From positions 248,001 through 312,000 of the forward strand of contig NZ_DASQNA010000030.1 of the NCBI RefSeq assembly GCF_035645195.1: DNA of 64,000 nucleotides, written 5' to 3'. The position numbers and the translations under genes were made by a program. Each line of letters begins with the position of its first letter. The stretch's first letter is position 1. The notes below the pieces were generated by a model. It saw only the letters and a program-made list of their open reading frames with translations, ran no database searches and had not been told where the DNA came from. The DNA is from Paenibacillus sp. (GTDB taxonomy: Bacteria > Bacillota > Bacilli > Paenibacillales > YIM-B00363). Of the stretch, positions 50,575 to 59,352 are shown piece after piece.

Positions 50575-51990
50575 GTGCTGCCGGAACAAGTAAAACGAGA
50601 GCTTGAGGACATATTGGGTTCAGCTTATGTGAAAGACGATCCGCAAACGCGGGTTACGCATTCGTACGATGGAACGCCGATGCTGCAATCGCTGCCGGAC
50701 GCGGTCGTGTACCCGGCGTCGACGGAGGACGTGTCGCGGACGATGAAGGTGCTACATAAGCATCGCATTCCGGTCGTGTCGCGCGGCTCCGGGACGAACT
50801 TGTGCGGAGGCACGGTGCCGACGGAAGGCGGGGTCGTCATGGTTATGCACCGGATGAACCGCATTCTCGAGGTCGACCTCGAAAATTTGACCGCCACGGT
50901 TCAGCCGGGCCTCAATACGAAGCAGTTCATTACGCACGTGGAAGAGCTTGGCTTGTTTTATCCGCCGGACCCGAGCTCGATGGCCGTCTCGACGATCGGC
51001 GGCAACATCGCCGAATGCTCCGGCGGTCTGCGCGGGCTGAAATACGGCACGACGAAAGATTACGTGATCGGGCTCGAGGCGGTGCTCGCGAACGGAGACG
51101 TGCTTCGCACGGGCGGCAAGCTGATGAAGGACGTGGCCGGCTACGATTTGACGAAGCTGCTCGTCGGCTCGGAGGGGACGCTCGCGATCGTGACGGAAGC
51201 GACGCTGAAGCTGATTCCGCCCCCGGCGTACAAGAAAACGATGCTCGCCATGTTCAAGGAGCTGCACGGCGCGGCGCGGGCCGTCTCCAGCATCATCGAG
51301 GCGAAGATCATTCCGGCGACGCTCGAAATTATGGATAACCCGACGATCCGCGTCGTGGACGACTTCGCGAAGCTCGGGCTGCCCCGCGACATGGAGGCGA
51401 TCCTCTTAATCGAGCAGGACGGGGATGAGGCGACGGTCGAGCGCGACATCGCCCGAATCGCGGACATTTGCAGGGCGGAGCAGGCGGATCGGGTCGAAGT
51501 GGCGAAGACGCAGGAGGAGGCGTTGAAGCTGCTGACCGCGCGGCGCAGCGCGTTCACGGCGCTCGCGCGGCTGCGCCCGACGACGATTCTCGAGGACGCG
51601 ACGGTGCCGCGGTCCAAAATCGCCGACATGGTGCTCGAAATTAATCGGATCGCGAAAAAATACGACGTGCAAATCGCGACGTTCGGCCATGCCGGCGATG
51701 GCAACCTGCATCCGACGGCGACGACGGACGCGCGCGATGTCGACGAGGTGCATCGGGTGGAGGCGGCGTTCGAGGAAATTTTCGAGGCGGCCATCCGGCT
51801 CGGCGGCACGATCACCGGCGAGCACGGCGTCGGCCTCGTGAAGGCGCCGTTCCTCGAATGGAAGGTCGGCGCCCCGGGGATTGCCGTCATGCGCGGCATC
51901 AAGCAGGCGTTCGACCCGCATAATCTGCTGAATCCCGGCAAGCTGTTCGCCAAGGAGACGCGGAAAAGGGTGGTGATCGACCGTGGCTGA
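50575..51990 (+). CDS. glcD: FAD-linked glycolate/lactate oxidase subunit GlcD
   Basis: 471 residues. The FAD-binding (BBE/PCMH-type) domain has VVSRGSGTNLCGG and a PDPSSMAVSTIGGNIAECSGGLRGLKYG segment. The C-terminal FAD oxidase domain has FGHAGDGNLHPT and TGEHGVGLVK with conserved histidines. Such proteins oxidise 2-hydroxy acids (glycolate, D-lactate), passing electrons to the Fe-S partner. The start GTG follows GGGGAGG by ten bases. It overlaps glcF by eight bases; no separate glcE is found, as in Bacillus relatives. It is probably controlled by the divergent GntR regulator. Confidence 0.93.
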   Translation: MLPEQVKRELEDILGSAYVKDDPQTRVTHSYDGTPMLQSLPDAVVYPASTEDVSRTMKVLHKHRIPVVSRGSGTNLCGGTVPTEGGVVMVMHRMNRILEVDLENLTATVQPGLNTKQFITHVEELGLFYPPDPSSMAVSTIGGNIAECSGGLRGLKYGTTKDYVIGLEAVLANGDVLRTGGKLMKDVAGYDLTKLLVGSEGTLAIVTEATLKLIPPPAYKKTMLAMFKELHGAARAVSSIIEAKIIPATLEIMDNPTIRVVDDFAKLGLPRDMEAILLIEQDGDEATVERDIARIADICRAEQADRVEVAKTQEEALKLLTARRSAFTALARLRPTTILEDATVPRSKIADMVLEINRIAKKYDVQIATFGHAGDGNLHPTATTDARDVDEVHRVEAAFEEIFEAAIRLGGTITGEHGVGLVKAPFLEWKVGAPGIAVMRGIKQAFDPHNLLNPGKLFAKETRKRVVIDRG

Positions 51991-53311
51991 GGCGCTTAGA
52001 ACGAGCGAAGCGACGGCGGCGAAGCTGAAGCTGAAGCTCGACTACGATCAGTTGACGAACTGCATGCGGTGCGGGTTCTGTCTGCCGGCGTGCCCGACGT
52101 TCCGGGAGACAGGCGTCGAAGCGGAATCGCCGCGCGGCCGCATCGCCCTCATGAAGGCGGCCGCCGACGGCCTGCTGAAGCCGGATCGGGCGTTCGAGGA
52201 GCAAATGAACCACTGCCTCGGCTGCCGCGCCTGCGAGCCGGCTTGCCCGGCCGACGTCAAGTACGGGCGGCTGATCGAGCAGGCGCGCGACGCGGTGGAG
52301 GATCATACCGACAGCCATCGCTGGTGGATTCGCGCGATTCGCAAGACCGCCTTCGACGGCGTCTTCCCGCATCCGAAGCGGATGCGCGCGCTCGGCAAGG
52401 CGCTGAAGCTGTACCAGCGCACTCCGCTCCGCCGCTGGGCGCGCGCGAGCGGCGCCATGAATTTGCTGCCGTCCCATCTGAGGGACATGGAGCGGGTGCT
52501 TCCCGACGCCGCGGACGACGGCGTCGTCGCCCGCATCGGCGCGTCGCATTCCGCCCGGGGGCGGCCGGCCGCCAAGGTCGGCTTGTTCCGCGGCTGCGTC
52601 ATGGACGTCTTGTTCACCGAGACGAACGTCAACACGGTGAGGCTGCTGACCGAAGCGGGCTTTACCGTCGTCATTCCGGACGCTCAAAGCTGCTGCGGCG
52701 CCTTGCACGCGCACAGCGGCGAGGCGGACGGCGCCAAGGAGCTGGCGAAGCGCAACATTCGCGCGTTCCACGAGGCGGAGGTCGATTATATCGTCACGAA
52801 CGCGGGAGGCTGCGGCGCCATCCTCGTGGAGTACGACCACCTGCTGCATGGCGAGCCGGAGTGGGAGGAGGCGGCCGCTTGGTTCGCCGCCCGCGTCGTC
52901 GACGCCGCGGAGCTGCTCGTGCGCAAGGGACGGCCGCTCGACTTCGAGTCGGCGCTAGAGACGCGCGTCACCTACCAAGATTCGTGCCATCTCCGCAACG
53001 TGATGAAGAGCGCCGCCGCTCCCCGGGAGCTCATTCGCCGCGCCGCGGGCGACGCGTTCTGCGAAATGAAGGAGGCCGACCGCTGCTGCGGCTCCGCGGG
53101 CATTTACAATTTGACGCAGCCCGAGATGGCCGGACAAATTCTCGAGCACAAGATGGAGCACGCGAACGCGACGGAAGCCGGCGTGCTGCTGACGAGCAAC
53201 CCCGGCTGCTTGCTCCAAATGAAGCTCGGCATCGAAAAGCACGGCGACCCGAAGAAGATGCAGGCGATGCATGTCATTGATTTTATTTACGCGCGCATGA
53301 AAAAACAGTAA
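51983..53311 (+). CDS. glcF: Glycolate/lactate oxidase iron-sulfur subunit GlcF
   Basis: 442 residues. Two 4Fe-4S clusters are bound by CMRCGFCLPACP (about residues 28-39) and CLGCRACEPACP (about residues 80-91). Two CCG domains follow, with CCGALHAHSG and CCGSAGIYN, which coordinate further clusters. It carries electrons from GlcD to the membrane quinone pool. The GTG start is inside the end of glcD, with AAAGGGTGG upstream, so translation is coupled. This operon would let the cell use glycolate or D-lactate as carbon and electron source. Confidence 0.94.
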   Translation: MAEALRTSEATAAKLKLKLDYDQLTNCMRCGFCLPACPTFRETGVEAESPRGRIALMKAAADGLLKPDRAFEEQMNHCLGCRACEPACPADVKYGRLIEQARDAVEDHTDSHRWWIRAIRKTAFDGVFPHPKRMRALGKALKLYQRTPLRRWARASGAMNLLPSHLRDMERVLPDAADDGVVARIGASHSARGRPAAKVGLFRGCVMDVLFTETNVNTVRLLTEAGFTVVIPDAQSCCGALHAHSGEADGAKELAKRNIRAFHEAEVDYIVTNAGGCGAILVEYDHLLHGEPEWEEAAAWFAARVVDAAELLVRKGRPLDFESALETRVTYQDSCHLRNVMKSAAAPRELIRRAAGDAFCEMKEADRCCGSAGIYNLTQPEMAGQILEHKMEHANATEAGVLLTSNPGCLLQMKLGIEKHGDPKKMQAMHVIDFIYARMKKQ

Positions 53312-53347
53312 AACCGATGCGATGCTGGGACTTTTTGCCCAATTAGA

Positions 53348-53379
53348 GGTGTACACCCGCCGCTCCCCTGGATTATAAT
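53348..53379 (+). promoter_or_regulatory. Probable promoter of the diguanylate cyclase
   Basis: TATAAT at 53374-53379. A perfect palindrome GGTGTACACC (53348-53357) sits at the -35 position, which lacks a TTGACA. It may be a regulator binding site. Confidence 0.5.
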
Positions 53380-53414
53380 TTGGGAAACCGAATCCGCGTA
53401 AGGAGCAATGTGCG

Positions 53415-54974
53415 ATGATTACCCTCGGCTTCATGTTGTCGGCGACCCTAGCCCTATTCGGACTATGGTTCGCGTACCGGCATCGCCATGTGCCCGGAGC
53501 CCTGTCGTTTATGGCGGTTTGCGCGCTCGTCTGTTGGACGGCGGTCGCCTCGGGCTTCGAATATACGGGAGTGGGCTTGGAGCAAAAGCTGTTCTGGCGG
53601 AATGCGCAGCAGCCCGGGTATTACTTTTTGCCCGTAGCCGTACTTGCGCTGTCGGCTGCCTATGCCTCGGAGGGCGGGAAGATCGCCGCGTCGAAGCTGG
53701 CGCTGCTTTCGATCGCGCCCGCCGCGGCGGTGCTGCTGCTGTTTACCGACGAATCCCACCATTGGATGCGGGCGTCGATCGCATGGAACGGGACCGGACA
53801 ACTGGTCATCGAGCGAACGTTGCTGAGCCAACTGTTTATAAATTATAACTTCCTATTGAATATCGTTTCGCTCGGACTGCTGACGCGAGCGCTGCTGACG
53901 GCGAAAGGGCGGCCTCGCAAACAGCTCGCCTTCCTCGCGTCCGGCGTGGCGCTGCCGTGCGTCATCTCGCTGCTGCGGACGTTCGGCATGTTTCCGATTA
54001 CCGGGTACGCGGCTTTGACCGCCATTACGTACGTGCCGGCTTCCGTCATCATGATGTGGGGCATTTTCAAATATCAACTGCTACAGGTCGTGCCGATCGG
54101 GCGAAGCGCGCTCGTGGACGCGATGAAAGAAGGCATCGTCGTATTGGACGCGGACAAGCGGGTGCTCGACGCGAACGTGTCGGCCCGGCGGATGGTCGCC
54201 ATGCTCGCCGGACGTTCGGAGGAGCCGCTCGAAGGGCGTTCGTTCGCGGACGTGCTGCCGTCCGCCGACGCCTGGCTCGGGGTTCATGACAGCCGGAAGG
54301 AAGGAACGATCGAGCTTGCGTCCGGTTTAGGCGAGGAAGGCTATTACTGGACGGTGCGGGTCATGCCGATCTGGCGCGGGGAAGACCGGTTCGGCGGCTC
54401 GGTGTCCGTCATTACCGACATGACGGATATCAAGCGCCGGGAGCGGGAGCTGCGCCGCACCGCTTCGATCGACGCGTTGACCGGCGTGTACAACCGCGCG
54501 GCGTTCGTCGAGCGGACGGAGAAGCTGATGAAGGCGGCCGCCGTGATGGACCAGCCGGTGTCGCTGCTCCTCATGGATATCGACGAATTCAAACCGATCA
54601 ACGACCGGTACGGCCGCCGCGTCGGCGACGAGGCGATTCGCGCGTTCGCCCGCGCGGTGGAACCATGTCTCGACCGCACGCATGTGTTCGGCCGCATCGG
54701 CGGCGAGGAGTTCGCGGTCGCGCTGCCCGGCGTCGCGCTCGACGGCGCCGCGGCGCTGGCCGACGCGATCCGGCAAGCGGTCGAGCGAACGCGCGTCGCC
54801 GCCGGCGACCGGGACATTCGCATGACGGTCAGCATCGGCGCGGCATGCGGCGCGGCGGGGGAGCTGTTCGACCGGCTGCTCGCCGAAGCCGACCGAAGGT
54901 TGTACCGGGCGAAGCGAGGCGGACGCAATCGCGTCGCGGCCGACGACGACACGGAAGCTGTCCCCCGCGGATGA
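53415..54974 (+). CDS. Membrane-bound PAS-GGDEF diguanylate cyclase
   Basis: 519 residues. The N-terminal 220 residues form a seven-helix membrane domain of the histidine-kinase 7TM sensor type. A PAS domain spans about residues 235-340 (ALVDAMKEGIVVLDADKRVLDANVSARRMV). The GGDEF domain spans about residues 350-515, with intact active site GGEEF at 429-433 and the fold segment DALTGVYNRAAF and metal-binding DIDEFKPIND. It should make cyclic di-GMP from two GTP; an RxxD inhibitory site is not evident. AAGGAG precedes the ATG. No partner genes adjoin it, and the terminator's 5' arm lies inside the last codons. Confidence 0.92.
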   Translation: MITLGFMLSATLALFGLWFAYRHRHVPGALSFMAVCALVCWTAVASGFEYTGVGLEQKLFWRNAQQPGYYFLPVAVLALSAAYASEGGKIAASKLALLSIAPAAAVLLLFTDESHHWMRASIAWNGTGQLVIERTLLSQLFINYNFLLNIVSLGLLTRALLTAKGRPRKQLAFLASGVALPCVISLLRTFGMFPITGYAALTAITYVPASVIMMWGIFKYQLLQVVPIGRSALVDAMKEGIVVLDADKRVLDANVSARRMVAMLAGRSEEPLEGRSFADVLPSADAWLGVHDSRKEGTIELASGLGEEGYYWTVRVMPIWRGEDRFGGSVSVITDMTDIKRRERELRRTASIDALTGVYNRAAFVERTEKLMKAAAVMDQPVSLLLMDIDEFKPINDRYGRRVGDEAIRAFARAVEPCLDRTHVFGRIGGEEFAVALPGVALDGAAALADAIRQAVERTRVAAGDRDIRMTVSIGAACGAAGELFDRLLAEADRRLYRAKRGGRNRVAADDDTEAVPRG

Positions 54975-55000
54975 ACATCCGAAGGGACAGCTTCCTTTTT
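54953..55000 (+). terminator. Terminator overlapping the cyclase stop codon
   Basis: GGAAGCTGTCCC (54953-54964, inside the coding sequence) pairs perfectly with GGGACAGCTTCC (54984-54995), followed by T's to 55000. Confidence 0.9.
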
Positions 55001-55043
55001 GGGCATGCTTTTGACATCAAATGAAGTACAGGAGGAATCGAGC

Positions 55044-55265
55044 ATGACGAACGGATCGGGACAAGTGCGCAGCAACATTCGGCCGGGCCTTGCGGTGGAT
55101 ATCGTACTGAAGCAGGACCAGCGAACCGGGAAAACGACCCGCGGCGTCGTGAAGGATATTCTGACGAATTCGCCCCGCCATCCCCACGGCATCAAAGTGC
55201 GGCTGCAGGACGGTCAGGTCGGACGCGTCAAAGCGATTCTAAGCGCGGAAGCGGATCAAATTTGA
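55044..55265 (+). CDS. YwbE-family small protein
   Basis: 73 residues. The core, RSNIRPGLAVDIVLKQDQRTGKTTRGVVKDILTNSPRHPHGIKVRLQDGQVGRVK, is the YwbE/DUF2196 fold, a small beta-barrel of unknown function that may bind nucleic acid. AGGAGGAATCGAGC precedes the ATG; earlier in-frame ATGs lie before that site. The stop overlaps the end of the convergent gene by ten bases. Confidence 0.88.
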   Translation: MTNGSGQVRSNIRPGLAVDIVLKQDQRTGKTTRGVVKDILTNSPRHPHGIKVRLQDGQVGRVKAILSAEADQI

Positions 55266-55639
55266 AAATCGGCGCCGATTTCGCGGTGGACGTACGCCCG
55301 GAAGCCGGGGCCGGCGGAGGAGACGGCGCGGTACAGCTCTTCCAGCCGGTCGTTCAGCACCGCTTCCATTAACTGAACGCGCAAATTGCCGTCGTCTTTC
55401 CGGAGATGGTGTACAACCCGGATCGGCTGCAGCGCGCCGCCGTCGTTCAAGCAAAACAGAGCGAACGACACGCCTTGATAATAAAACGTAACGACGAGTT
55501 GACGTTGGGCGGGGATATACTGCAGGGCGACATCTTCCAGCCGGTCGTTGCCGAAAGGCACGGAACGGGCATAGGGTGTTGCGGTCACGTAAATAATCCC
55601 TTCTTTCATCGGGCGAAATGGATAGAGCTCAAGAACCAT
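55256..55639 (-). CDS. Hypothetical protein
   Basis: Up to 127 residues, no family recognised. Visible features are a beta-rich N-terminal half (EGIIYVTATPYARSVPFG, LVVTFYYQGVSFALFCLNDGG) and a helical C-terminal half (DDGNLRVQLMEAVLNDRLEELYRAV). The composition looks like a soluble globular protein. Neither the ATG at 55639 nor the ATG at 55609 has a clear ribosome binding site, so the start is uncertain. It is convergent with the YwbE gene, with overlapping ends. Confidence 0.65.
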   Translation of the reverse strand: MVLELYPFRPMKEGIIYVTATPYARSVPFGNDRLEDVALQYIPAQRQLVVTFYYQGVSFALFCLNDGGALQPIRVVHHLRKDDGNLRVQLMEAVLNDRLEELYRAVSSAGPGFRAYVHREIGADFQI

Positions 55640-55707
55640 TATGCCATGAACGAAAGAAGGAAACTAGTTCCTTCGCCCGGTTAATTTAGGGTCGAATATG
55701 CCGAAAG

Positions 55708-55743
55708 AATCAGCCTGCGCGGTATGCGGCAGGCTGATTTTTT
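55708..55743. terminator. Bidirectional terminator
   Basis: AATCAGCCTGC (55708-55718) and GCAGGCTGATT (55729-55739), perfect stem, T's on the plus strand and a TTCTTT on the minus strand. It ends the minus-strand ABC transporter operon. Confidence 0.8.
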
Positions 55744-55753
55744 AGACTTGCGT

Positions 55754-56434
55754 TTATACGGTCGCCCTGCGCAGCAACACGAAGGAGACGAGCGCCAGAA
55801 GCGCCGTGACGGGCAGCACCCAAAGCGAAAGGTCGACGATGCTGTCGAGCGACAGCAGCCATTCGAACACCGCGGGCCAACCGTCGAAGAGGTGAAGGGC
55901 CGTCGCCGCGAGGAACAGCCCCGCGAAGAACAGATACAGACTGATATTCCCGAACCGCTTATGGAGCAGCGCCAGCATCATCCCGAGCGCGAAGGCGGAC
56001 GCGAGGAATACGAACTGCGAGCCCCATTCGCCGCCGAGCCCGATCGTCCGGTACACGGGCATGCTGAAGAACGAAATGCGGATATCCGCGCCGGCGAACA
56101 CGGCTTGCTCGATGCGGGACAGCAGCGTGGAGAAGGCGCTGAACGCCGCCGCTACGGCGAGGCCGCCGCCGAGCAGCCCGAAATAATAGTCTTTGCGCCG
56201 GACGCTCATCCCGAGCGCGTACGGCAGCGTTTCCCGCAGCGCGACGATGCCGAGTATCACCATATATATATACATCGGGGTGAGGCCGCCGGTCGTCGCC
56301 TCGCCGCCGCCGAACCGATAGAGCAGCAGCGCCAGAAGCCCGTATACGAAAAATAGAATCGCCCAGAAGATGGCCGCCGACGTTCGCACGTCGAGCAGCA
56401 TCATTTTCCAAATACCGCCGATCGATCGATTCAT
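55754..56434 (-). CDS. ABC transporter membrane protein (YtrC/YtrD-like)
   Basis: 226 residues with six hydrophobic segments: TSAAIFWAILFFVYGLLALLL, GLTPMYIYMVILGIVAL, FGLLGGGLAVAAAFSAF, FVFLASAFALGMMLAL, LYLFFAGLFLAATAL and LWVLPVTALLALVSFVL. No other motif is seen. The ATG at 56434 overlaps the ATPase stop by four bases. Together with the ATPase and the GntR regulator it resembles the ytr operon of B. subtilis, which is induced by cell-wall antibiotics. The substrate is not known. Confidence 0.85.
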   Translation of the reverse strand: MNRSIGGIWKMMLLDVRTSAAIFWAILFFVYGLLALLLYRFGGGEATTGGLTPMYIYMVILGIVALRETLPYALGMSVRRKDYYFGLLGGGLAVAAAFSAFSTLLSRIEQAVFAGADIRISFFSMPVYRTIGLGGEWGSQFVFLASAFALGMMLALLHKRFGNISLYLFFAGLFLAATALHLFDGWPAVFEWLLSLDSIVDLSLWVLPVTALLALVSFVLLRRATV

Positions 56435-57333
56435 TGTCCGCTCGCCGCCTTTCCGTCGGAATGAATTGGATTCGTCAGATGCACGAACAGCTGCTGCAGC
56501 GACACCGCTCCGAGCTCGAGGCCGAGACTTTCGGCTTTGCGGATCGCATCCGGCGTCGCCGCGCCTTTCACCGTCAGCGACGCCAGACCGCCGACGGCTT
56601 CGGCGTGCAGGACGTCGCGCCCGACGGCGAACGCCTCGGCCTTCGCCTTCGGCCCCGTGACGGTGTAAGCCATGCCCCGCAGCGCGTCGGCCTCTTCGTT
56701 CACGAGCAGCCGGCCGCGGTCCAAGATGAGCACGTGCTCCAGCATGCGGCTCACTTCGTCGATGAGGTGCGTGGAGAGCACGATCGTGCGCGGATGCTCG
56801 GCGTAATCCTCCAGCAGCAAATCGTAGAACAGCCGGCGGGCGGCCGCGTCGAGGCCGAGGTACGGCTCGTCGAAAATCGTGAGCGGCGCCCGGCTGGCGA
56901 GACCGATGATGATGCCGACGGCGGACAGCATGCCGCGGGACAATTTGTTCATGCGCCGATCGAGCGGCAATTCGAACAGCGACGCGAGCCGCAGCGCGTA
57001 CTCCCGATCCCAGCTCGGGAAGAAGGAGCCCGACAGATCGAGCACGTTTCTTACTTGCAGCGTCTTCGGATACGTCTGGCTTTCTTTCACGAAGCAAATC
57101 CGGCGCAGCACGGCGTCGTTCTCGTACGGCGCCTCGCCGAACAGGCGAACCTCGCCGCGCGTGGCGAACTGCTGCGCGGTCAGAATGTGCATCAGCGTCG
57201 TTTTGCCCGCGCCGTTGCGGCCGAGGAGGCCGTAAATTTTGTTTGGCGCGAGGCGAAAGCTAACGTCGTCGAGCGCCCGCATCGTGCCATACGTCTTCGC
57301 GACGCGGTTCGCCTCGATAATCGGTTCATGCAT
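56431..57333 (-). CDS. ABC transporter ATP-binding protein (YtrB-like)
   Basis: 300 residues. Walker A GRNGAGKT (38-45), a degenerate signature LSRGML, Walker B LTIFDEPYLGLD, and the switch histidine in LSTHLIDE. The C-terminal part (about residues 220-300) is an accessory domain. It is the ATPase of a multi-gene exporter or antibiotic-response transporter; the partner membrane protein is next. It starts three bases past the regulator's stop. Confidence 0.93.
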   Translation of the reverse strand: MHEPIIEANRVAKTYGTMRALDDVSFRLAPNKIYGLLGRNGAGKTTLMHILTAQQFATRGEVRLFGEAPYENDAVLRRICFVKESQTYPKTLQVRNVLDLSGSFFPSWDREYALRLASLFELPLDRRMNKLSRGMLSAVGIIIGLASRAPLTIFDEPYLGLDAAARRLFYDLLLEDYAEHPRTIVLSTHLIDEVSRMLEHVLILDRGRLLVNEEADALRGMAYTVTGPKAKAEAFAVGRDVLHAEAVGGLASLTVKGAATPDAIRKAESLGLELGAVSLQQLFVHLTNPIHSDGKAASGQ

Positions 57334-57336
57334 GGA

Positions 57337-57699
57337 CTATGCCTCCCTCCGAATCATGCGGATCAATTCTTCGCGATCGATCCCAAGCTTACCCGCCTCG
57401 TTCAGCATCGAGACGACGAATTGCTCGTAAAACTGTTGTTTGCGTTTTTCGATCAACGTTTCCCTCGCTCCGGCCGCCACGAACATGCCGATCCCTCTTT
57501 TCTTGTACAAAATGCCTTGCTCCGCCAACAGATTGACGCCTTTCGCCGCAGTGGCGGGATTGATTTGGTAAAACGCCGCAAACTGGTTGGTCGACGGCAC
57601 CTGCGTTTCCTCAGGCAGCGTTTCGCTGATGATGTCGTCCTCGATGCGCTCCGCGATTTGTTGAAAGATCGGTTTTCCGTCGTCGATTAAACTCGCCAT
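57337..57699 (-). CDS. YtrA-type GntR regulator
   Basis: 120 residues, the short GntR subfamily: winged helix (GKPIFQQIAERIEDDIISETLPEETQVPSTNQFAAFYQINPATAAKGVNLLAEQGILYKKRGIGMFV) plus a short helical dimerisation tail. YtrA-type proteins repress their own operon, and a large inverted repeat immediately upstream is the likely target. It is the first gene of the three-gene unit. Confidence 0.93.
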   Translation of the reverse strand: MASLIDDGKPIFQQIAERIEDDIISETLPEETQVPSTNQFAAFYQINPATAAKGVNLLAEQGILYKKRGIGMFVAAGARETLIEKRKQQFYEQFVVSMLNEAGKLGIDREELIRMIRREA

Positions 57700-57714
57700 G
57701 GCTTCACCACCACA

Positions 57715-57742
57715 ATGGTTAATTACTCATGTAACTAACCAT
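57715..57742 (-). promoter_or_regulatory. Operator of the YtrA-type regulator
   Basis: ATGGTTAATTAC (57715-57726), four bases, GTAACTAACCAT (57731-57742). The 12-bp arms differ at one position. It lies 16 bp before the regulator start, so autoregulation is expected. Confidence 0.8.
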
Positions 57743-57777
57743 ACAACCGGTGGATGAATTTGTCAACGGGCGAAGGC

Positions 57778-57810
57778 AAAAAAAATACCGGCTTCGCAAA
57801 TCGAAGCCGG
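57778..57810 (-). terminator. Terminator of the small gene at 57824
   Basis: CCGGCTTCG (57788-57796) / CGAAGCCGG (57802-57810), with a T-run on the minus strand (plus-strand A's 57778-57785). Confidence 0.9.
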
Positions 57811-57823
57811 CGGGCGGAGCCCG

Positions 57824-58039
57824 TTATTTGGAGGGCATTTCGAAAAATTCGGACTGCTCCCTGTCGTGGTAGGCGACATCGCCGACCCCGGACTGCAGGA
57901 CGACGACGGACTCGTCGAAACGGACGAGCAGGCCGCCCGAGTCGACGATCATGTCGTCGCGAAACACGCGTACCGGCGTGCGGCGTTCCATCGCTTCCCG
58001 AAAATCTTGATCGGTGACCAAACGATTGTTGCGAGGCAT
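57824..58039 (-). CDS. Small hypothetical protein
   Basis: 71 residues from the ATG at 58039, which follows AAAGGAGAATTTC; the ATG at 58063 lies before that site. The sequence RLVTDQDFREAMERRTPVRVFRDDMIVDSGGLLVRFDESVVVLQSGVGDVAYHDREQSEFFEM has a helix then several beta-strands, looking like a small barrel-like fold. I do not recognise a family. It has its own ribosome binding site and terminator, so it is probably real. Confidence 0.72.
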   Translation of the reverse strand: MPRNNRLVTDQDFREAMERRTPVRVFRDDMIVDSGGLLVRFDESVVVLQSGVGDVAYHDREQSEFFEMPSK

Positions 58040-58245
58040 GAAATTCTCCTTTCCGTCGGCCATTGCAGCCTACCCTCTTAGAATAGCGGTTATCGCGACT
58101 TTTTTCGATAGGAGGCGAACCTCCGACGCGCACCGCACGCGCGATCTACCGAGCGCCCCGGCGGCTGGCTGGCGTCTTGGCTGGCTTTTCTGGCGGTTCC
58201 GGTAGGCTAACGATATACTGAAGGTAACGAACGGAGGTGCCGAAG

Positions 58246-59262
58246 GTGGTCTTACTCCTGCGCGTGACGCAAAAACTGCTAAAACTGAATAACCGCTTCT
58301 TGGCGCTGTTTACCGCGTTGTTCGTCCTCGTCAGCTCCACGATCATGTATGCGTTGGAGCCGGAGACGTTCACCACGTGGTTCAATGCGCTGTGGTATGT
58401 AATGACGACGATGGCGACGGTCGGATACGGGGATTATTTTCCGACGACGGTGCCGGGCAAGCTGTACGCCATGTTCCTGTACTTGTTCGGGATCGGCCTG
58501 CTTAGCCTCGTCATCGGCAAACTGCTTGAGTTTTTCGGCACGCTGAAAAAACGGAAGGAGGCGGGAACATTGAAATTTCACGGCAACGGACACGTACTGA
58601 TTATCGGCTGGAGCCGGAAAGCGCAGGCGGCGCTCGACGAGCTGCTGCACGCCGAACCGGACCTCGAAGTCGTCGTCGTCGACGATTTGGAGCGCACGCC
58701 GGTCGATCGGGAGCGAGTGCATTTCGTAAGCGGCGATCCTGCCGCGGAGGAGACGCTGGAGACGGCGGGCCTTGCGCGGGCGCGGGCGGCGATCGTATTT
58801 TCCGACCGCAGCATCGATAACCCGGCGCTGGCCGACGGCAAAGCGCTTCTCGTCGCCTCCAGCATCGAGCGGCTCGCGCCGCACATTCATACGACGGTCG
58901 AAATCGTGCTGGAGCAGCATATTCAAAACTTCCGCCACGTTCAGGTGAACGAATTCATTTTGTCGGACGAAGCGGTATCCCGGCTGGCCGTCCGCTCGGC
59001 GCTTCACGCGGGCAGCGTGTCGCTGCTGACGCAGCTGCTCAGCCGCCGCATCGGCGAGGACGTGTTCGAGGTGGCGTCGCGCGCGGAGTGGCGGACGTAC
59101 GGCGACGCTTTCCAAGGCTTGCTTCGGCTCGGCGCGACGCTAATCGCGGACGGAAGCGACATGACGATCAACCGCAAGCTTGACGAACCGCTGCCGAGGG
59201 ACGCCCGGCTGTTCATCATTTGCGACAAGCCGACGTACGAGCGCATTCGCGGGCAGGCTTGA
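58246..59262 (+). CDS. Two-helix potassium channel with RCK domain (YugO-like)
   Basis: 338 residues. Two membrane helices flank the pore loop with the selectivity filter TVGYGD (about residues 58-63). A Rossmann-like RCK domain follows (HVLIIGWSRKAQAALDELL, EVVVVDDLER, VSGDPAAEETLETAGLARARAAIVFSDR). The usual GxGxxG is replaced by GWSRKA, as in YugO-like proteins. It is the type of K+ channel that in B. subtilis carries electrical signals in biofilms. GTG at 58246 is preferred, eight bases after CGGAGG; GTG at 58237 overlaps the site. Confidence 0.92.
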   Translation: MVLLLRVTQKLLKLNNRFLALFTALFVLVSSTIMYALEPETFTTWFNALWYVMTTMATVGYGDYFPTTVPGKLYAMFLYLFGIGLLSLVIGKLLEFFGTLKKRKEAGTLKFHGNGHVLIIGWSRKAQAALDELLHAEPDLEVVVVDDLERTPVDRERVHFVSGDPAAEETLETAGLARARAAIVFSDRSIDNPALADGKALLVASSIERLAPHIHTTVEIVLEQHIQNFRHVQVNEFILSDEAVSRLAVRSALHAGSVSLLTQLLSRRIGEDVFEVASRAEWRTYGDAFQGLLRLGATLIADGSDMTINRKLDEPLPRDARLFIICDKPTYERIRGQA

Positions 59263-59352
59263 CTCGCCTTACGGGCGGGGCAGGCCGAATGCGCCCAACC
59301 ATTCAGCAGCTTCTTGAACCGTGTATGCATGACGCAGCGCGATCCGTTGGAC

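Noticed and set aside
58246-59262. Missing GxGxxG in the RCK domain as a damaging change
   Set aside because: Related YugO-type channels also lack the classical glycine motif at this position, and the rest of the domain is intact.
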